Source: Pyrenochaeta sp. MPI-SDFR-AT-0127
Lineage: Eukaryota > Ascomycota > Dothideomycetes > Pleosporales > Cucurbitariaceae
Direction: 5' to 3'
DNA: 64,000 nt
Assembly (NCBI GenBank): GCA_020747015.1
Contig: JAGTJM010000023.1
Span: 1-64,000, forward strand
Made by a program: the position numbers and the translations under genes. The notes beneath the pieces were generated by a model. That model searched no databases, was not told where the DNA came from, and worked only from the letters and a program-made list of their open reading frames with translations. Below, one piece after another: positions 23,830 through 34,705 of the stretch; position 1 is the first letter of the stretch, and each line of letters opens with the position of its first letter.

Positions 23830-26800
23830 CGCCGTCAGAGGCAGGATGGTCGCGGAGAATCGAGTCGCAGACCTCACTGAAGGGCGAAGTGTGGGTACCC
23901 TAGCCGGGATTGGCCTTCTCTGCTACGCTCGCTGGGGTCCGTGACCACTGAGTCTTCTGCCGCCCAAGCAGCAGCCCACACCGCCCTCCCAAGGCAGCTT
24001 AGATGGCGCCGGCCCAGGGCTAAAAACGAGCTGGGCCATGACAAAGGCCACTAGCCCGCAGCGGCATCCTGGTTGCAGTGCGAGACACATGGCGGCATGC
24101 ACGTCCACGCCCTCATGGGAATAATCCACTTGGCCATGGCGGCGCCCACGAGGCATCCCTGCACAGCGGAGGGCCCTCTCGCAGCCTGCCGTCCCCTGTC
24201 CCTCCTCAGGCCTTGCGCGGAAGCCTGCGCCGCACACCCACACCAGAGGGACCATCCGTCACTCGTCACCTCGCGGGGATCGTGCCAGCCGCCCCGTCGT
24301 CGACAACATGGCATGCACCGCTGCATCCTCGCCGTCGAGCAATGCTCTCGCGCATGGATGACGCCCACCCAAGACCTTGGGCCGGCTGTGCAGCTCCATG
24401 GCCACACCACATCAGCAGCATCGTGTGTTGCGCACTTGCACGCACACAGACACAGACACCCGCTACCATGTCTTGTTCCGCTGCAGCGCCACCACGCGAG
24501 ACAAAGCGCGAGGAAAAAAAATAAATAAAAAAAATAAAAAGAGTGACCTCGTCTTTGTTGCATGTCTGTCTCTGCACGCAAATAGCGGTACCGCCAGTGA
24601 CACAGGGTGCTGCCGTGCTGCCGTGCTGGCTTCTGTGCTCTCCTTGGGCGACGCATACATCTGCTATAGCATGACGCTGCGGGCGCAATCCCACCCCCGC
24701 TCTGCACCTCCGTCTCGGAGCGTCGATGCGTGTTACAGCAGCTCTGAAGACAGAAAGGTGTCGTTGCGTGGCCACACCAGCCTCTTACACGCCAGCGACA
24801 CCCAGGTTTCGAATGCACCGCCGTTTGCCCCCAACTCTGGCTGGCCCCGTTTTGGCGTAACCTCTCGTGGGGTCCTTCCACAGTCGGCGGCCAAACTAGT
24901 CTCCCTGTGCAGTTCAGCGGGCAATGCCAACCGCAACATGTCCCCTTCTGTGGAACACGTCGACAACGTTGAGAGGCGCGGAACCTTTGCTGAGCATGCC
25001 GCCAGAACGTGGACTGCACGTTGCACCCTTGCCTCTGGCCAACCCAGAAAATCCTGCGTGGTCAGCTAGCATGGCCTGCACCATTTCTCCGCCCTGCCCC
25101 TCAAACCGCTGACAAAAGAACAGCGTCGCTGGTTGCAAATGCTCACGACATTCGCACCGCAACCAGCAGGTCCAGCCGCCATGATGTCAAATCATGCCTC
25201 GGCTGATCTGCACACGAGTAGATCGATGCCTGAAGTGCAAACGCGGAATGCCCTCTTGTGGAGATTGTGTCGTTTCTGAGCAAAAATGTGCCGCACTTCC
25301 ACGTGTGCAACCCCACTGCGAAGGCGCGACGCTGTTGGTCTTCCATGCGAGACATCACTGTGCAAGCACGCCTTGGCTGTGACTCGTACTGCGTATTTCA
25401 CCACGTTGGGCCTTTTTCAAATCCACCGCCATGCCCATCGTTGTCGCTTTCGGCAACGCTTCTGCTTTCATCTCGAGCGAGTCGCAGCATTGTCGGGATC
25501 TTTCATGAATAAGCGACCACGGATCAGCACAGGACTCTTGAACGGTGTGCGGTCAATAATAGCTAATGTCTCCAAGCTCGTTTTCGCTTCTAGGCGACGT
25601 CCACAGTACGATATCTCTCACTCTGGAACATCATCCGCCCTGCACAGCGTCGAAATCTCCGAGCGTGGAAGGCACGTGCGACAGCTGAGGAAGAAGCAAC
25701 CACGCTTGCGTTTCAGGCCTGGCAGACCATATCACACCCCTTTCGCCATTCGGCACGGTCTCCGAACTGGGGCTTCTGCGCCATTGCTGACGAGAAGGAT
25801 GAGATGCTGTCCCCATGGAAACTTGCACCATTCCTACCCGCTCGCTTGCTTCTCAACTGAGCAGTTCGCGTCGAGCGCGACATCCGCCAGCGGAAGCTAC
25901 TAATTTTGTATCTGCCAAGCGCAGCGGAATGATGGCAGTGGTGAACGCCCTAATGCGCGGATCGCGACTTTCCACTCTTCGCCCATTAGCCTTCCAGAAT
26001 TTCGGCGCTTTGGGAGCAATGCCGGACAGCTGCCAGTGACCCCTAGCTGCGGCAGGCAGTTGCCGTCACACTGCCAACAACGGCCCACGCCACCTTGGGC
26101 CTTTCGATGAGCTGGGTATTCAATGCTGTTCGACCGCTCTAGGCGCGAGAAAAACATCATCAGACTATATTCCTGACAGAACCCTATTGTGACCGCATAA
26201 GGCGAGGATCGTTGGCGCTTACGGCACAATTCCGCTACTCTCTCGAGCACCGAGTCATGGAAGACTTTTGTACGCTGTGAAGATAATGCCGTCAATGTCA
26301 GGGGTGCCAACACGTGGCATCCGATTCCTTTTGCCTAGCGGCCCGCTGGCGTGAACGACGGTGCTTCTGCTCGGCGCACTCGTGTTACCCAGCGTGCTAA
26401 ACCATGCATACCATCTACCATAGTAGTGTGTCTTGTGTGTTGGCGATCTTTTTGAAGCTCGCAACAGAAACTTTCTCACTGGACGCTTCCGACCACTACT
26501 GCAGTCGGCGTCGCGTGGCTGACAGCCCCGCTCCATGTTCCATTCCCCAGGGGCATTGATGTATATTGACATGGCGTCCATGAGCGTGACTTTCCGAAAC
26601 GTATGCTCCGTGACATGCATCTCATTTGCAGCGTGTTTTGACAGGGGCTGTCTGCTGCCGTGTGCGCACTATGCCGATATTGTCCGCATCTCGTTTTCCT
26701 AAATTTTCGACCATCCCCTTTATCTCCACCCATATTGCCCCCCGTTATGGTATGCCTGGAGAACGCATGGTCTCGTGAGTGGGGCCGTAGCGCACTTCGC

Positions 26801-28841
26801 TCGACTCAGAAATGTCGGTGAGACGGCCAGTATCGAAAGAAAGATAAGATAACGACATATGGAAATAGATCTTAAGATCTTGACAGGTCAAGAGTTACTC
26901 AGGGTCCACTTCCTTTGCGGAGGGCTAGCTCGATCTCCAGCTCACGGTTGAGGCGGGAGAGATGGAAGCTTGTCAACTCTGGCTCGTGCTTACAGGAGGC
27001 GGTTATCGTCAATCAGCATGAGGCTGCTCCGCGGCGAAAACCGGCAGCGAGTCTCGAACGTGGTGGCTTAAAGGATCGGAGATCACACATGAGAGTGTTC
27101 CAGCCATGCAGAAAGTGGCGATCGAGAGGCGCTCCCAACGACAAGTATCGCAACTATGTACATGATGCAGAAGAGCGAGGAATGTTTGGATGACTGACTC
27201 GGCAAGTGGAGACTCGGGCTGATGCTCTCCGACTTGCAGCAACGGCTTTATCCCCGAAGATCCATGGCCATCTTGTCTAGTGGAGGTGTTGGGAAAAGTA
27301 TCATGAAGTGCGACAAGAGAAGTTCTGGTTGTGGATATGCACTCCGGGTGAAGCGCGGCAGCTTGCGGATGCAGCGAAAGTCGGCCGAGCTCCATCGCTT
27401 CAGGTTGCCCCATGGCGTCTGCATTTACAATTGAATGGGGAAATGGAGTCCTGCTTACATGGGCATGGCTTCATAGGCGGCGTACCATCCTACTGCCACG
27501 GATATGGGCGGGTGAGCTCCCGAGCTCTCCTCTTTGGCTGCTCCACATCATCGTTACCCGTCGGATATGAAGTAAGCGATCTCCGATGCAATTATGTGGA
27601 CGGCGAGGGCGGTAGTCACCCTCCAATAAGCCCACATGGATGACGCTGCTGGTATGGAGAGGTGTGCGGGAGAGTGGGCATAAAGGAGATAGCAGGTTTG
27701 AAATGTTACATCAAAGTCACAACAAGCCCTCACCAGCGCGAACATTAGCACCCGCAGTATGGCGTCGGATTAATTTTCGACACTGCAGCAGCTATCAGAA
27801 TGCATACGTGAACCTAGCACGACAGTGCAGCCCACCATTCGGTAGAGGCGTTTGAGCCACTCCTGTGGAATTCTAAACTCTATGGGCGACTAAACTTTAC
27901 GTACGCGGGCTTCCACACACGCAGCCACAGAGGCTTCCGCAGCAGCAACAACTCCTTCTAGACCGCAGGATTTTACTTCAGCTAGAGACCGCGCCTGGAT
28001 CCATTGAAAATCTGCATGAACCTGCATATCGCCTCCTCATACTTTGTTGTCTCAGAACACAAAGCTGCCAACACTTACAGCTGGGGCTTCCTGGGTGACC
28101 TTTGATACCACACGGTATAGTGTGGGAAATGTCTACAGCAGTGGAGTAATGATTTCAGATTTGCACTTCACTCTGCCCCTCCTTTTCGTTATGCAATTTC
28201 GATACTTCTGAGTCAAACACAGACACGTGTTACATACCGCTGAATCCATGAGGCGAAGCTATTCGTAGTTACAAAGACATAGCCAGCATTCCTGGATTGA
28301 AAAAATATCTCAAATTGTAGCGACTGGGTAGAACTCCTAAAACGCCCTGCTACATCTTACAGCGTTCACATCGTGTCCTTCTGTGTCGATTGACATGTGT
28401 ATGGATGCTTTTAATCAAAATCAAAATGTTTTGAAGTAACAGTCACGTCTATACGTGCGACCGCGGTGCATAAAAGCAAAGTCAGAAAGTATTTCAATTG
28501 AACATTACTTTAGTTCAAGCTATCCACGAAATGCCGAGTGGCTTAGGTTACACATGTTCCATGTCATCAATAGCATAGACAACAAGCTCCTAGACCTTTT
28601 GGTATCTTTTCAAATCGAACTTCTATTCATCAAGGGTATGTCTAAGCCTTCATTGTACATTGCATTATTCCAAATTCATGCTTCAGAAGGCATGCGGTGT
28701 TGATGTCAAGATACTGCGTTGCGTATGCTACCATGCTAGGCTAGTTTCCTCCATATTCGCGTTAAATTGTCATCTTATGATTCACAAATGCTTGGTGCAC
28801 TAAAAATGGCTGATCGTGCTGATCAAACAGGATGGTATAAT
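23830..28841. other. Five-kb gene-free region 5' of flbA
   Basis: No gene supported. The left 2 kb (to about 25.9 kb) is GC-rich and open in several frames on both strands at once, including a 322-codon frame on the minus strand (24051-25019) that is Cys/Arg/Trp-rich and looks like non-coding GC-rich sequence. An A-rich tract (24509-24541) interrupts it. The right half is AT-richer with stops in all frames. This is a plausible large promoter or 5' leader region for flbA, whose 5' end faces it. Confidence 0.5.
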
Positions 28842-30524
28842 CTACTGTTCATTAGCACAGTTGATGTCGTCGGAGAGTGTTTCCTTGCTGCAAGATGCTT
28901 TGGCTGGGCCGGTGCTGGAATTAATCACATGGTCGATTTGATTCCCGTTCTGGCTGGCACATTGCAATATCTGGCAGGGAGAAAAGCAAGTATGCAGCGC
29001 AGCACCGCCTGGCAGACTTGTTACTCCTCTGGCAAAATATAGAGTATTTGGATTCGTTGCCCAGCCAGTAGGCGGGAGGGAAGATGCCATTGAAGAAGCT
29101 CGTGAAGAATCATATGAAGTCGTCCCAGATCCTCTCGACATAACCATGGCCGGTATAGTCACCTTCATCATATACTCCTGCAAGAGCCTCATGGATGGCT
29201 CTCGAATCCTTACTGGTGGCCAGCACCAGGTCTTGCATTGAGTCAAGCTTCCTACTTGTGCTCGTGCTTGCACTTCGATGTACGACGGCTCTCTCATATC
29301 TGGCGATTCGGGCTCGAGCAGCATTACTGGCGTGCCATCGTGACCCATCCTCGGATACTTTGAGATTTGAAGGCACCTAGCGCGATCAACGCCATTCTTT
29401 CTCTTCGCGTTTAGGTTGAAGTGTATATTCTCGTCCGTCTGCTTGACGCGAAGAAAGCGAAATCGAGGATATATACTCTCGATGATCAGGACAGGGGCAC
29501 CGAGTGTTGACGCGTTCGGACCATTTAGTAGCAAGACGACAATCCCAGGTTGAAAGAGGTTAATATCGCGAGGCAGAGGCTTGTAGATGAATCGGTTCTG
29601 GCTGGCCTCCAGCTCTTGCACTCGCTTCCAGATCTTCCAGAGATCATTTGGGTCGACTCTAACATTCAGGTCCCAGTCATGTAGATTTTCCCACTCAATG
29701 TAGAATCGCTGCTCCAGGTTTAACCAGGTCTCAGAATGCATGAGAGCTGATCCATATGCTAGTTTTAACACTTCGGTACCAGCGTCGACCGTACTCGTAC
29801 CTATTTGTAGACACATCTTGAGCTCTCTGATGGCATATGGAGGCACTTTTGTCAGTCCGTAAAAGTACGCTATATGGCTATGTACCCCAACAACAAGGAC
29901 AGGGTGTTTGAAAAACCCTTCCTGTTGCTTCTGCTGGTGGATTATTGAGTATGGGATGTGTCTGCCGTTAGGCATATAATAGACCTTTCCTGGCACTGGC
30001 GTCTGCTGGACCCGTCCTTGATGAGACAGGAACCGAGGTTTGGGAGGGTGTGATCTTAAGTCGGGAGAGGAGTCCATAGGTATATAAGGTGTCCGAAAGG
30101 GGTGAGGTGGTTGGACGCAAGTTGAAATCGCTGCATAATCTAGCAGTGGCTGTAGTGGCTGTAGTGGCTGTAGGGGAGGTACTGCAGGCGCAGGGGACGC
30201 GAAAGATGAAGATATGGGCGACACAGTGGTCACATGCTCAGCATCCGGTTGCGTAGTTGCTATAGAATGCTTGATGGTCTCGTCTTCCATGTCACCGGCA
30301 TGTGCACTTTTCGCGACGGCAGGCGGGGGAAGTACAGGCGATGGGTTCAACATTCTTGTGTCGTCGCACGCGGTTCGACGAGTTGTGCACGTAATGCGAT
30401 GAAGATCAAAAGATGATCCGGGGACTCTTCGAGGCTTTTGATGATGATTCAATTGTGCATTCAGCCCGGTCGACTCGTGTGTGGATGCAAAGTTGAATGG
30501 AGAATAGCTGGTCTTCCTGCCCAT
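28842..30524 (-). CDS. Unrecognised protein with two copies of the small PG-V/HP domain
   Basis: Single open frame of 560 residues from an ATG at 30524. The N-terminal 170 residues are Pro-rich with a PLQPLQPLQPL run. Domain copy 1 (about 177-290): V-P-G-K-V-Y-Y-M-P, K-H-P-V-L-V-V-G, KMCLQIG, G-T-E-V-L-K-L-A, E-T-W-L-N-L-E-Q-R. Copy 2 (about 325-424): Q-P-G-I-V-V-L-L-L, A-P-V-L-I-I, RCLQIS, G-T-P-V-M-L-L, P-S-Y-I-E-V-Q-A-R. The same motif order is in the protein at 12886-13704. After residue 424 the reading becomes rich in Cys, Trp and Pro and unlike protein, while the neighbouring frame (29110-29250) carries a helix-like acidic C terminus ending in W-D-D-F-I, so a single-base frame break near 29240-29260 is likely and the true end may be 29110. 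Function unknown; no signal or membrane segment. Confidence 0.65.
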   Translation of the reverse strand: MGRKTSYSPFNFASTHESTGLNAQLNHHQKPRRVPGSSFDLHRITCTTRRTACDDTRMLNPSPVLPPPAVAKSAHAGDMEDETIKHSIATTQPDAEHVTTVSPISSSFASPAPAVPPLQPLQPLQPLLDYAAISTCVQPPHPFRTPYIPMDSSPDLRSHPPKPRFLSHQGRVQQTPVPGKVYYMPNGRHIPYSIIHQQKQQEGFFKHPVLVVGVHSHIAYFYGLTKVPPYAIRELKMCLQIGTSTVDAGTEVLKLAYGSALMHSETWLNLEQRFYIEWENLHDWDLNVRVDPNDLWKIWKRVQELEASQNRFIYKPLPRDINLFQPGIVVLLLNGPNASTLGAPVLIIESIYPRFRFLRVKQTDENIHFNLNAKRKNGVDRARCLQISKYPRMGHDGTPVMLLEPESPDMREPSYIEVQARAQVGSLTQCKTWCWPPVRIREPSMRLLQEYMMKVTIPAMVMSRGSGTTSYDSSRASSMASSLPPTGWATNPNTLYFARGVTSLPGGAALHTCFSPCQILQCASQNGNQIDHVINSSTGPAKASCSKETLSDDINCANEQ

Positions 30525-31857
30525 AGTCGACTACTTCTTGTTGGGTGAATAATATACGAAGGCTTATGAATCTGTCAGAAGGTCAGTGGTCCTCGTGAAG
30601 GGTTCTTATGCTGGATACCAACACGATTGAAAAAGACTTTGTCAAAATTATCCGAAAGGGGGCATGGGCTGTACGGTATCCTGATTTCACGTTGGGTGGA
30701 CCAAGCAATGCGAAGCTGTCCCGAGTGAAAGTGGAAGGAAAAATAGTGATGAAGAGGAAGCTATTGAAAGGATTAAAGGGCACAAGTTGGTTTTCTGATG
30801 CTTGTGACTTTCACAATGTTGTGGTAGAATCTTGCGGGCATCTGAGTGAACGTTGTATTTCACTTGCGTTGTTTGTGATCCATGAACGTAATAGTGGAGA
30901 TGTATGACCACAGAATGCTCACGAGAGTACTATTTTTGGATCACCGTGTGTACAGAGTGGTTCGTAGCGATTGTTCACTATGGGTTGATGGTAACCTACC
31001 CGTACCTTTAGCTTTATCATGTGTGCGTTTTTGCCAGCAGAGTTTGATACAAGCTCTGCTCAATTCAACCCGTGACTAGATACATGGCCTTAGAGAGAGT
31101 TTGTTCATTACGTTTCTCCAGTTGTTTACCTCCTCCAATAGTGATAGAACCAGGGGTGGCTTAAAGATGATGTTCCCGTTGGTGTTTCGGTATTGTGAAA
31201 GAGACACAACAGAAATTTCCCTGAAGACCCAAAGGTAATCTAAGTTACATGATTATAGTTTCACTCTAAATTCCTGATTAATGGCGCTAGTTGGACAGTT
31301 TCTGGACACTAAAATTTTTTTCACTCTTCAGTTGTATTGGACTGTCCCTGTTCAACTTTGCGCAATGAGGTATTCAAGGGTTATAGAAGAGTTCGTAGAA
31401 CATAAACCAAATATAGAGTTGCTTGGGTAAGTTATGGAGATTTTTATTGATGGAATCATTGGCATGGGGCGAACGCGAGGGAACATGGGGCTGAGGGTAA
31501 AACGCAGACAGTGTTCTTGGTGTGATGCTCATGACATAGAGATCATGGGTGCTTAAAAATTGCTGGCACCTCCTCGTGATATTTGCTAACCAGATTAAAG
31601 TATTTAGCTAAGCGGATGTTTGGAGATGTCAAGCAGGAGAACCGTTCACCGAATTGGAGTAAGACTGTCACGTGGAATGATCGATAAGCGAGATCTGATT
31701 GGAAATGCACCATGCAGCCAACGCGATCCTATCTCACGCCCCATGCACAATCATAATGATGCACATCCATGTGGGAAATCAGACGTCTTGAGTACTAAAT
31801 ACGTCATCGCTTATTGACTAATATTCCCTAAATCACTAACCACAGAGGACAACAAGC
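30525..31857. other. AT-rich gene-free spacer
   Basis: About 1.3 kb between two divergently placed genes. Only short frames; no repeats or RNA genes recognised. It must contain the promoters of the unrecognised minus-strand gene and of the decarboxylase gene. Confidence 0.55.
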
Positions 31858-32651
31858 ATGTCTGTCGAAGTTCGCGACCTTACGCCTCTGAATCTGAGGC
31901 CGTTGCAGCACCAACATCGAGAACCACCGAATCGTGATCCGTTTACCTTCGATCACCGCGATGACAGGATCCATATCCTCCTCTGCGCGTCCGGCTCCGT
32001 TGCAACGATCAAAATCCCCAACATCGTTAAAGCTCTTGCCAAACATAAGAATATCTCAATACGAATCATTTTCACAGCAGCAGCGGCATACTTTCTACAG
32101 GGGCAGAGCGAAGAACAGCCATCAATAGGAGAAGTAGAGAGGCTACCGAATGTAGACGGCATATACTTTGATGAGGATGAGTGGAGGGAGCCGTGGGTAC
32201 GGGGGAGTAAGATATTACATATCGAGTTACGTCGGTGGGAGACATGATGGTCATTGCTCCTCTAAGTGCGAATGAGCTCGCCAAAATCACACAAGGCTTA
32301 TCGGACAACCTGCTCCTCTCTGTGGTTCGCGCGTGGGATACAACGGGTTTGATAGATCCTGTGAGAGATATACCCGGCGTACAGTGGCCGCAGGATGAGC
32401 AGGGAGTCCAGAAGAAGAGGATCCTAGTTGCACCGAGTATGAACACAGCAATGTGGTTTCAGCCAATCACAAAAAAGCAGGTGAATATACTAGAAGAGGA
32501 GTGGGGGGTCAAAAATGGAGGGTGGTTTGAGGTTCTACAACCGATGGAGAAAGAGCTTGCGTGCGGGGATATTGGAGGCGGGGCGATGAAAGATTGGAGA
32601 GAGATTGTGTGCGTTGTTGAGAAACGGCTGGGTTTGGATGTTAGTGCTTGA
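31858..32651 (+). CDS. Phosphopantothenoylcysteine decarboxylase (PPCDC, Hal3/Cab3 family), frame interrupted
   Basis: This flavoprotein decarboxylates 4'-phosphopantothenoylcysteine to 4'-phosphopantetheine in coenzyme A synthesis. The first frame (31858 to about 32238) carries the FMN-binding start H-I-L-L-C-A-S-G-S-V-A-T-I-K and the catalytic-His motif LHIELRRW. The sequence then continues one frame over (to 32651) with D-M-M-V-I-A-P-L-S-A-N-E-L-A-K-I, LVAPSMNTAMW and the substrate-clamp motif E-L-A-C-G-D-I-G-G-G-A-M. The break falls exactly between RRW and the residue before D-M-M, where relatives read R-R-W-A-D or R-R-W-G-D, so one base appears to be missing in the GGG run at 32237-32239. 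All active-site motifs survive on one side or the other. No splice signals could repair it. The decarboxylase is essential, so an assembly error is more likely than a dead gene, unless a second copy exists. Confidence 0.85.
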
Positions 32652-33449
32652 CATTGACCTCCAAAGCTTGCTCAATCTATCAATAGTGAATGATATGGTC
32701 GGCAAAGCCTATTTCACGACCCCTATTGATACTCTACTTTGCGAGGAGTGCGATCGACGCATCTGGACGACCAAGCGGTATGGGTCGCCCATACCGAGCT
32801 AAGATTGATTCCTGGTTTATATACACACCAGCTGTGATTCTCTGCACTACGCTCTGCACCACCAGCGATACTCATGCCCCTCAAAGCTTTCAGTATTGCG
32901 TTGATCCTATAGACGTCAAGCGTGTGGTGATAGAGAAGCACCAATGTTTGGTCATTTAGTCCAAGGACTTCGAGGTGAATGACGCGAACAGTAAAAAATG
33001 CCAAAAATATACGACCAAACCCCACCCACAGCCGTGCTGACCGGCCCCGGGATCGAACACCCGAGGCCATCTGGCAATTCAGCCCATACTAGTGTCTTGC
33101 GACGGTGCCAGATGCCCACCCGAATGGCTGTAGGTTGTATTTGTTCGATGGAATGCTGTGGAACTAGACAATACATATCCTCGAACAAGCGGGTATGTAG
33201 AGGCTAAAAAAGTTGTGTAAGGTGCTGTGAAGGTTGGAGGCGTAATCTGGCCCCTCTGAGCGTTTGTTTTGGCTACTGGGCGTTGTGAAACTTGAGAGTC
33301 ACTTTGACTTGGTGAAAGTGATCAGAGTAGGACTGTTGCTCAAGCGACAAGTCCCAGCCGGCACATAACACTCGAACGCTTCCAACCAAATATCTGTAGC
33401 TTACACAATTGCACACCAATCTTGTCGACATTCGTTAACACAGCAAGAC
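32652..33449. other. Spacer with tRNA-like element
   Basis: No protein gene seen. It contains the inverted-repeat, Pol III B-box-like element described separately (about 33035-33120). The right half is the promoter of the Aurora-type kinase. Confidence 0.55.
33035..33120 (-). repeat. tRNA-like or SINE-like element with 9-bp perfect inverted repeat
   Basis: On the minus strand the sequence TGTTCGATCCC resembles a Pol III B box (GGTTCGANNCC). TGGC-started sequence 52 nt upstream could serve as a loose A box, a spacing longer than in an ordinary tRNA. Between them CATCTGGCA (33068-33076) pairs exactly with TGCCAGATG (33106-33114) across a 29-nt loop. The T stem expected of a tRNA does not form, so it is not a functional tRNA; a tRNA-derived SINE fragment or a decayed tRNA gene are the options. 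Only one copy lies in this window. Confidence 0.3.
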
Positions 33450-34705
33450 ATGGCACCGACGAAACTCACAGCAGTCTATAACTCTACGACTCGAGCTTCG
33501 ACTGAGACTGGCACTGTCTTCGCCAGTCTAAAGTCATCGGTCAGCCTACCTGAACCGTCCATCACCTTCATGACTGACATCATACAACAGATAAAGAACA
33601 CTAAAGCGAAACTCCGCGCATTGCGGAAGCCAGGTGTTTCCAAAGTCACCAAGTCAACTTCCAAGAGCAAACCTGATGCTGACGACGAGCGCCTGAAGCA
33701 GACCATAAAGCAGCTCCACAACATCGAATGCAGCGCCGGCTCCGACACCTTTTCCTCGCTGGGAAGCCAGCTGCAGAATGAGAACGAACTTATACAAGGA
33801 GATCATTCCCATCCGTCGCTCACAGCACACGACTTTGAAGTCGGTGGCATCCTCGGTCGCGGCAAGTTTGGGCGCGTGTACCTTACTCGCCACCTTGCAT
33901 CTAATTACGTCTGCGCCCTTAAAATCATCTCCAAAGCACAGTGTAATGGTCAGGGAGAAGAAAAGTTGATTCGTCGTGAATTGGAAATCCACCAGAACTT
34001 AGCACACAAGAACATCTTGAAGCTGCTCTCTTGGTTTTATGATGAAAAGTCTATCTACTTGGTATTAGAGTACGCGGCAGGCGGAAGCTTGTACTCGCGT
34101 CTCAAGAAACAACCTAATGGCCACTTCGACGAGCCCACCACAGCGCAATACATTGCTCAGATGGCTGAAGCCCTGCGCTACATGCACAGGAAGAACATCG
34201 CGCACCGCGACATCAAGCCCGAGAACATCCTCCTTGGCCTCCATTCTGAAATTAAACTTGCAGACTTTGGCTACAGTGTGCACTCTAGGTCCGGCTTTCG
34301 CTCCACAGTTTGCGGTACTTTAGACTATTTGACTCCCGAGATGGCTATCATGATGACAAAAACAGGGAAGGAGGAGCAGTATCATGCGAAGGCGGTTGAT
34401 CAGTGGAGCTTGGGAGTGCTGACTTATGAGTTGCTCGTGGGTAAGCCGCCGTTTGAGATGAAGAGTTCGGAGGCCACACAGAAGAAGATCGCGACTTTCA
34501 AAGGTCGGGGGGTCAAATTTCCTGGACATGTATCGAAGTCCGCAAAGGGACTGATCATGGCGGTAAGTGTTATCTGGTACCCATATTGGTGGACTGGACG
34601 TTGACTGACATAAGTAAACAGCTTTTGGATTTAGATGCTGAAAAGCGGACGAGTGTTGATGACGTCCTAGTACATCCGTGGATCATCCGTCATAGAGAGA
34701 AGTAG
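33450..34705 (+). CDS. Aurora-type serine/threonine kinase (Ipl1/Ark1-like)
   Basis: Exons 33450-34562 and 34622-34705 give 398 residues. A basic, Ser/Thr-rich N terminus (1-125) precedes a kinase domain (about 128-395) with ILGRGKFGRVYLTR (glycine loop), CALKIISK (ATP Lys), the Aurora-like EKLIRRELEIHQNLAHKNIL, I-A-H-R-D-I-K-P-E-N-I-L-L-G, KLADFGYSVH, and the Aurora signature CGTLDYL-PEM. The second exon supplies LLDLDAEKRTSVDDVLVHPWI. Aurora kinases are the catalytic subunit of the chromosomal passenger complex that corrects kinetochore attachment and drives cytokinesis. The activation segment is S-R-S-G-F-R-S-T-V-C-G-T, keeping the phosphorylatable Thr but less basic than usual, and TPEM replaces PPEM. 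It may therefore be a diverged paralogue rather than the main Aurora. Confidence 0.86.

Noticed and set aside
24051..25019. 322-codon open frame on the minus strand
   Set aside because: The region is GC-rich and open in several frames on both strands; the translation is dominated by Cys, Arg, Trp and His, lacks any motif and starts in no special context.
33035..33120. Functional tRNA gene
   Set aside because: B-box-like sequence is present but no 5-bp T stem, no acceptor stem and an A-box spacing that is too long.
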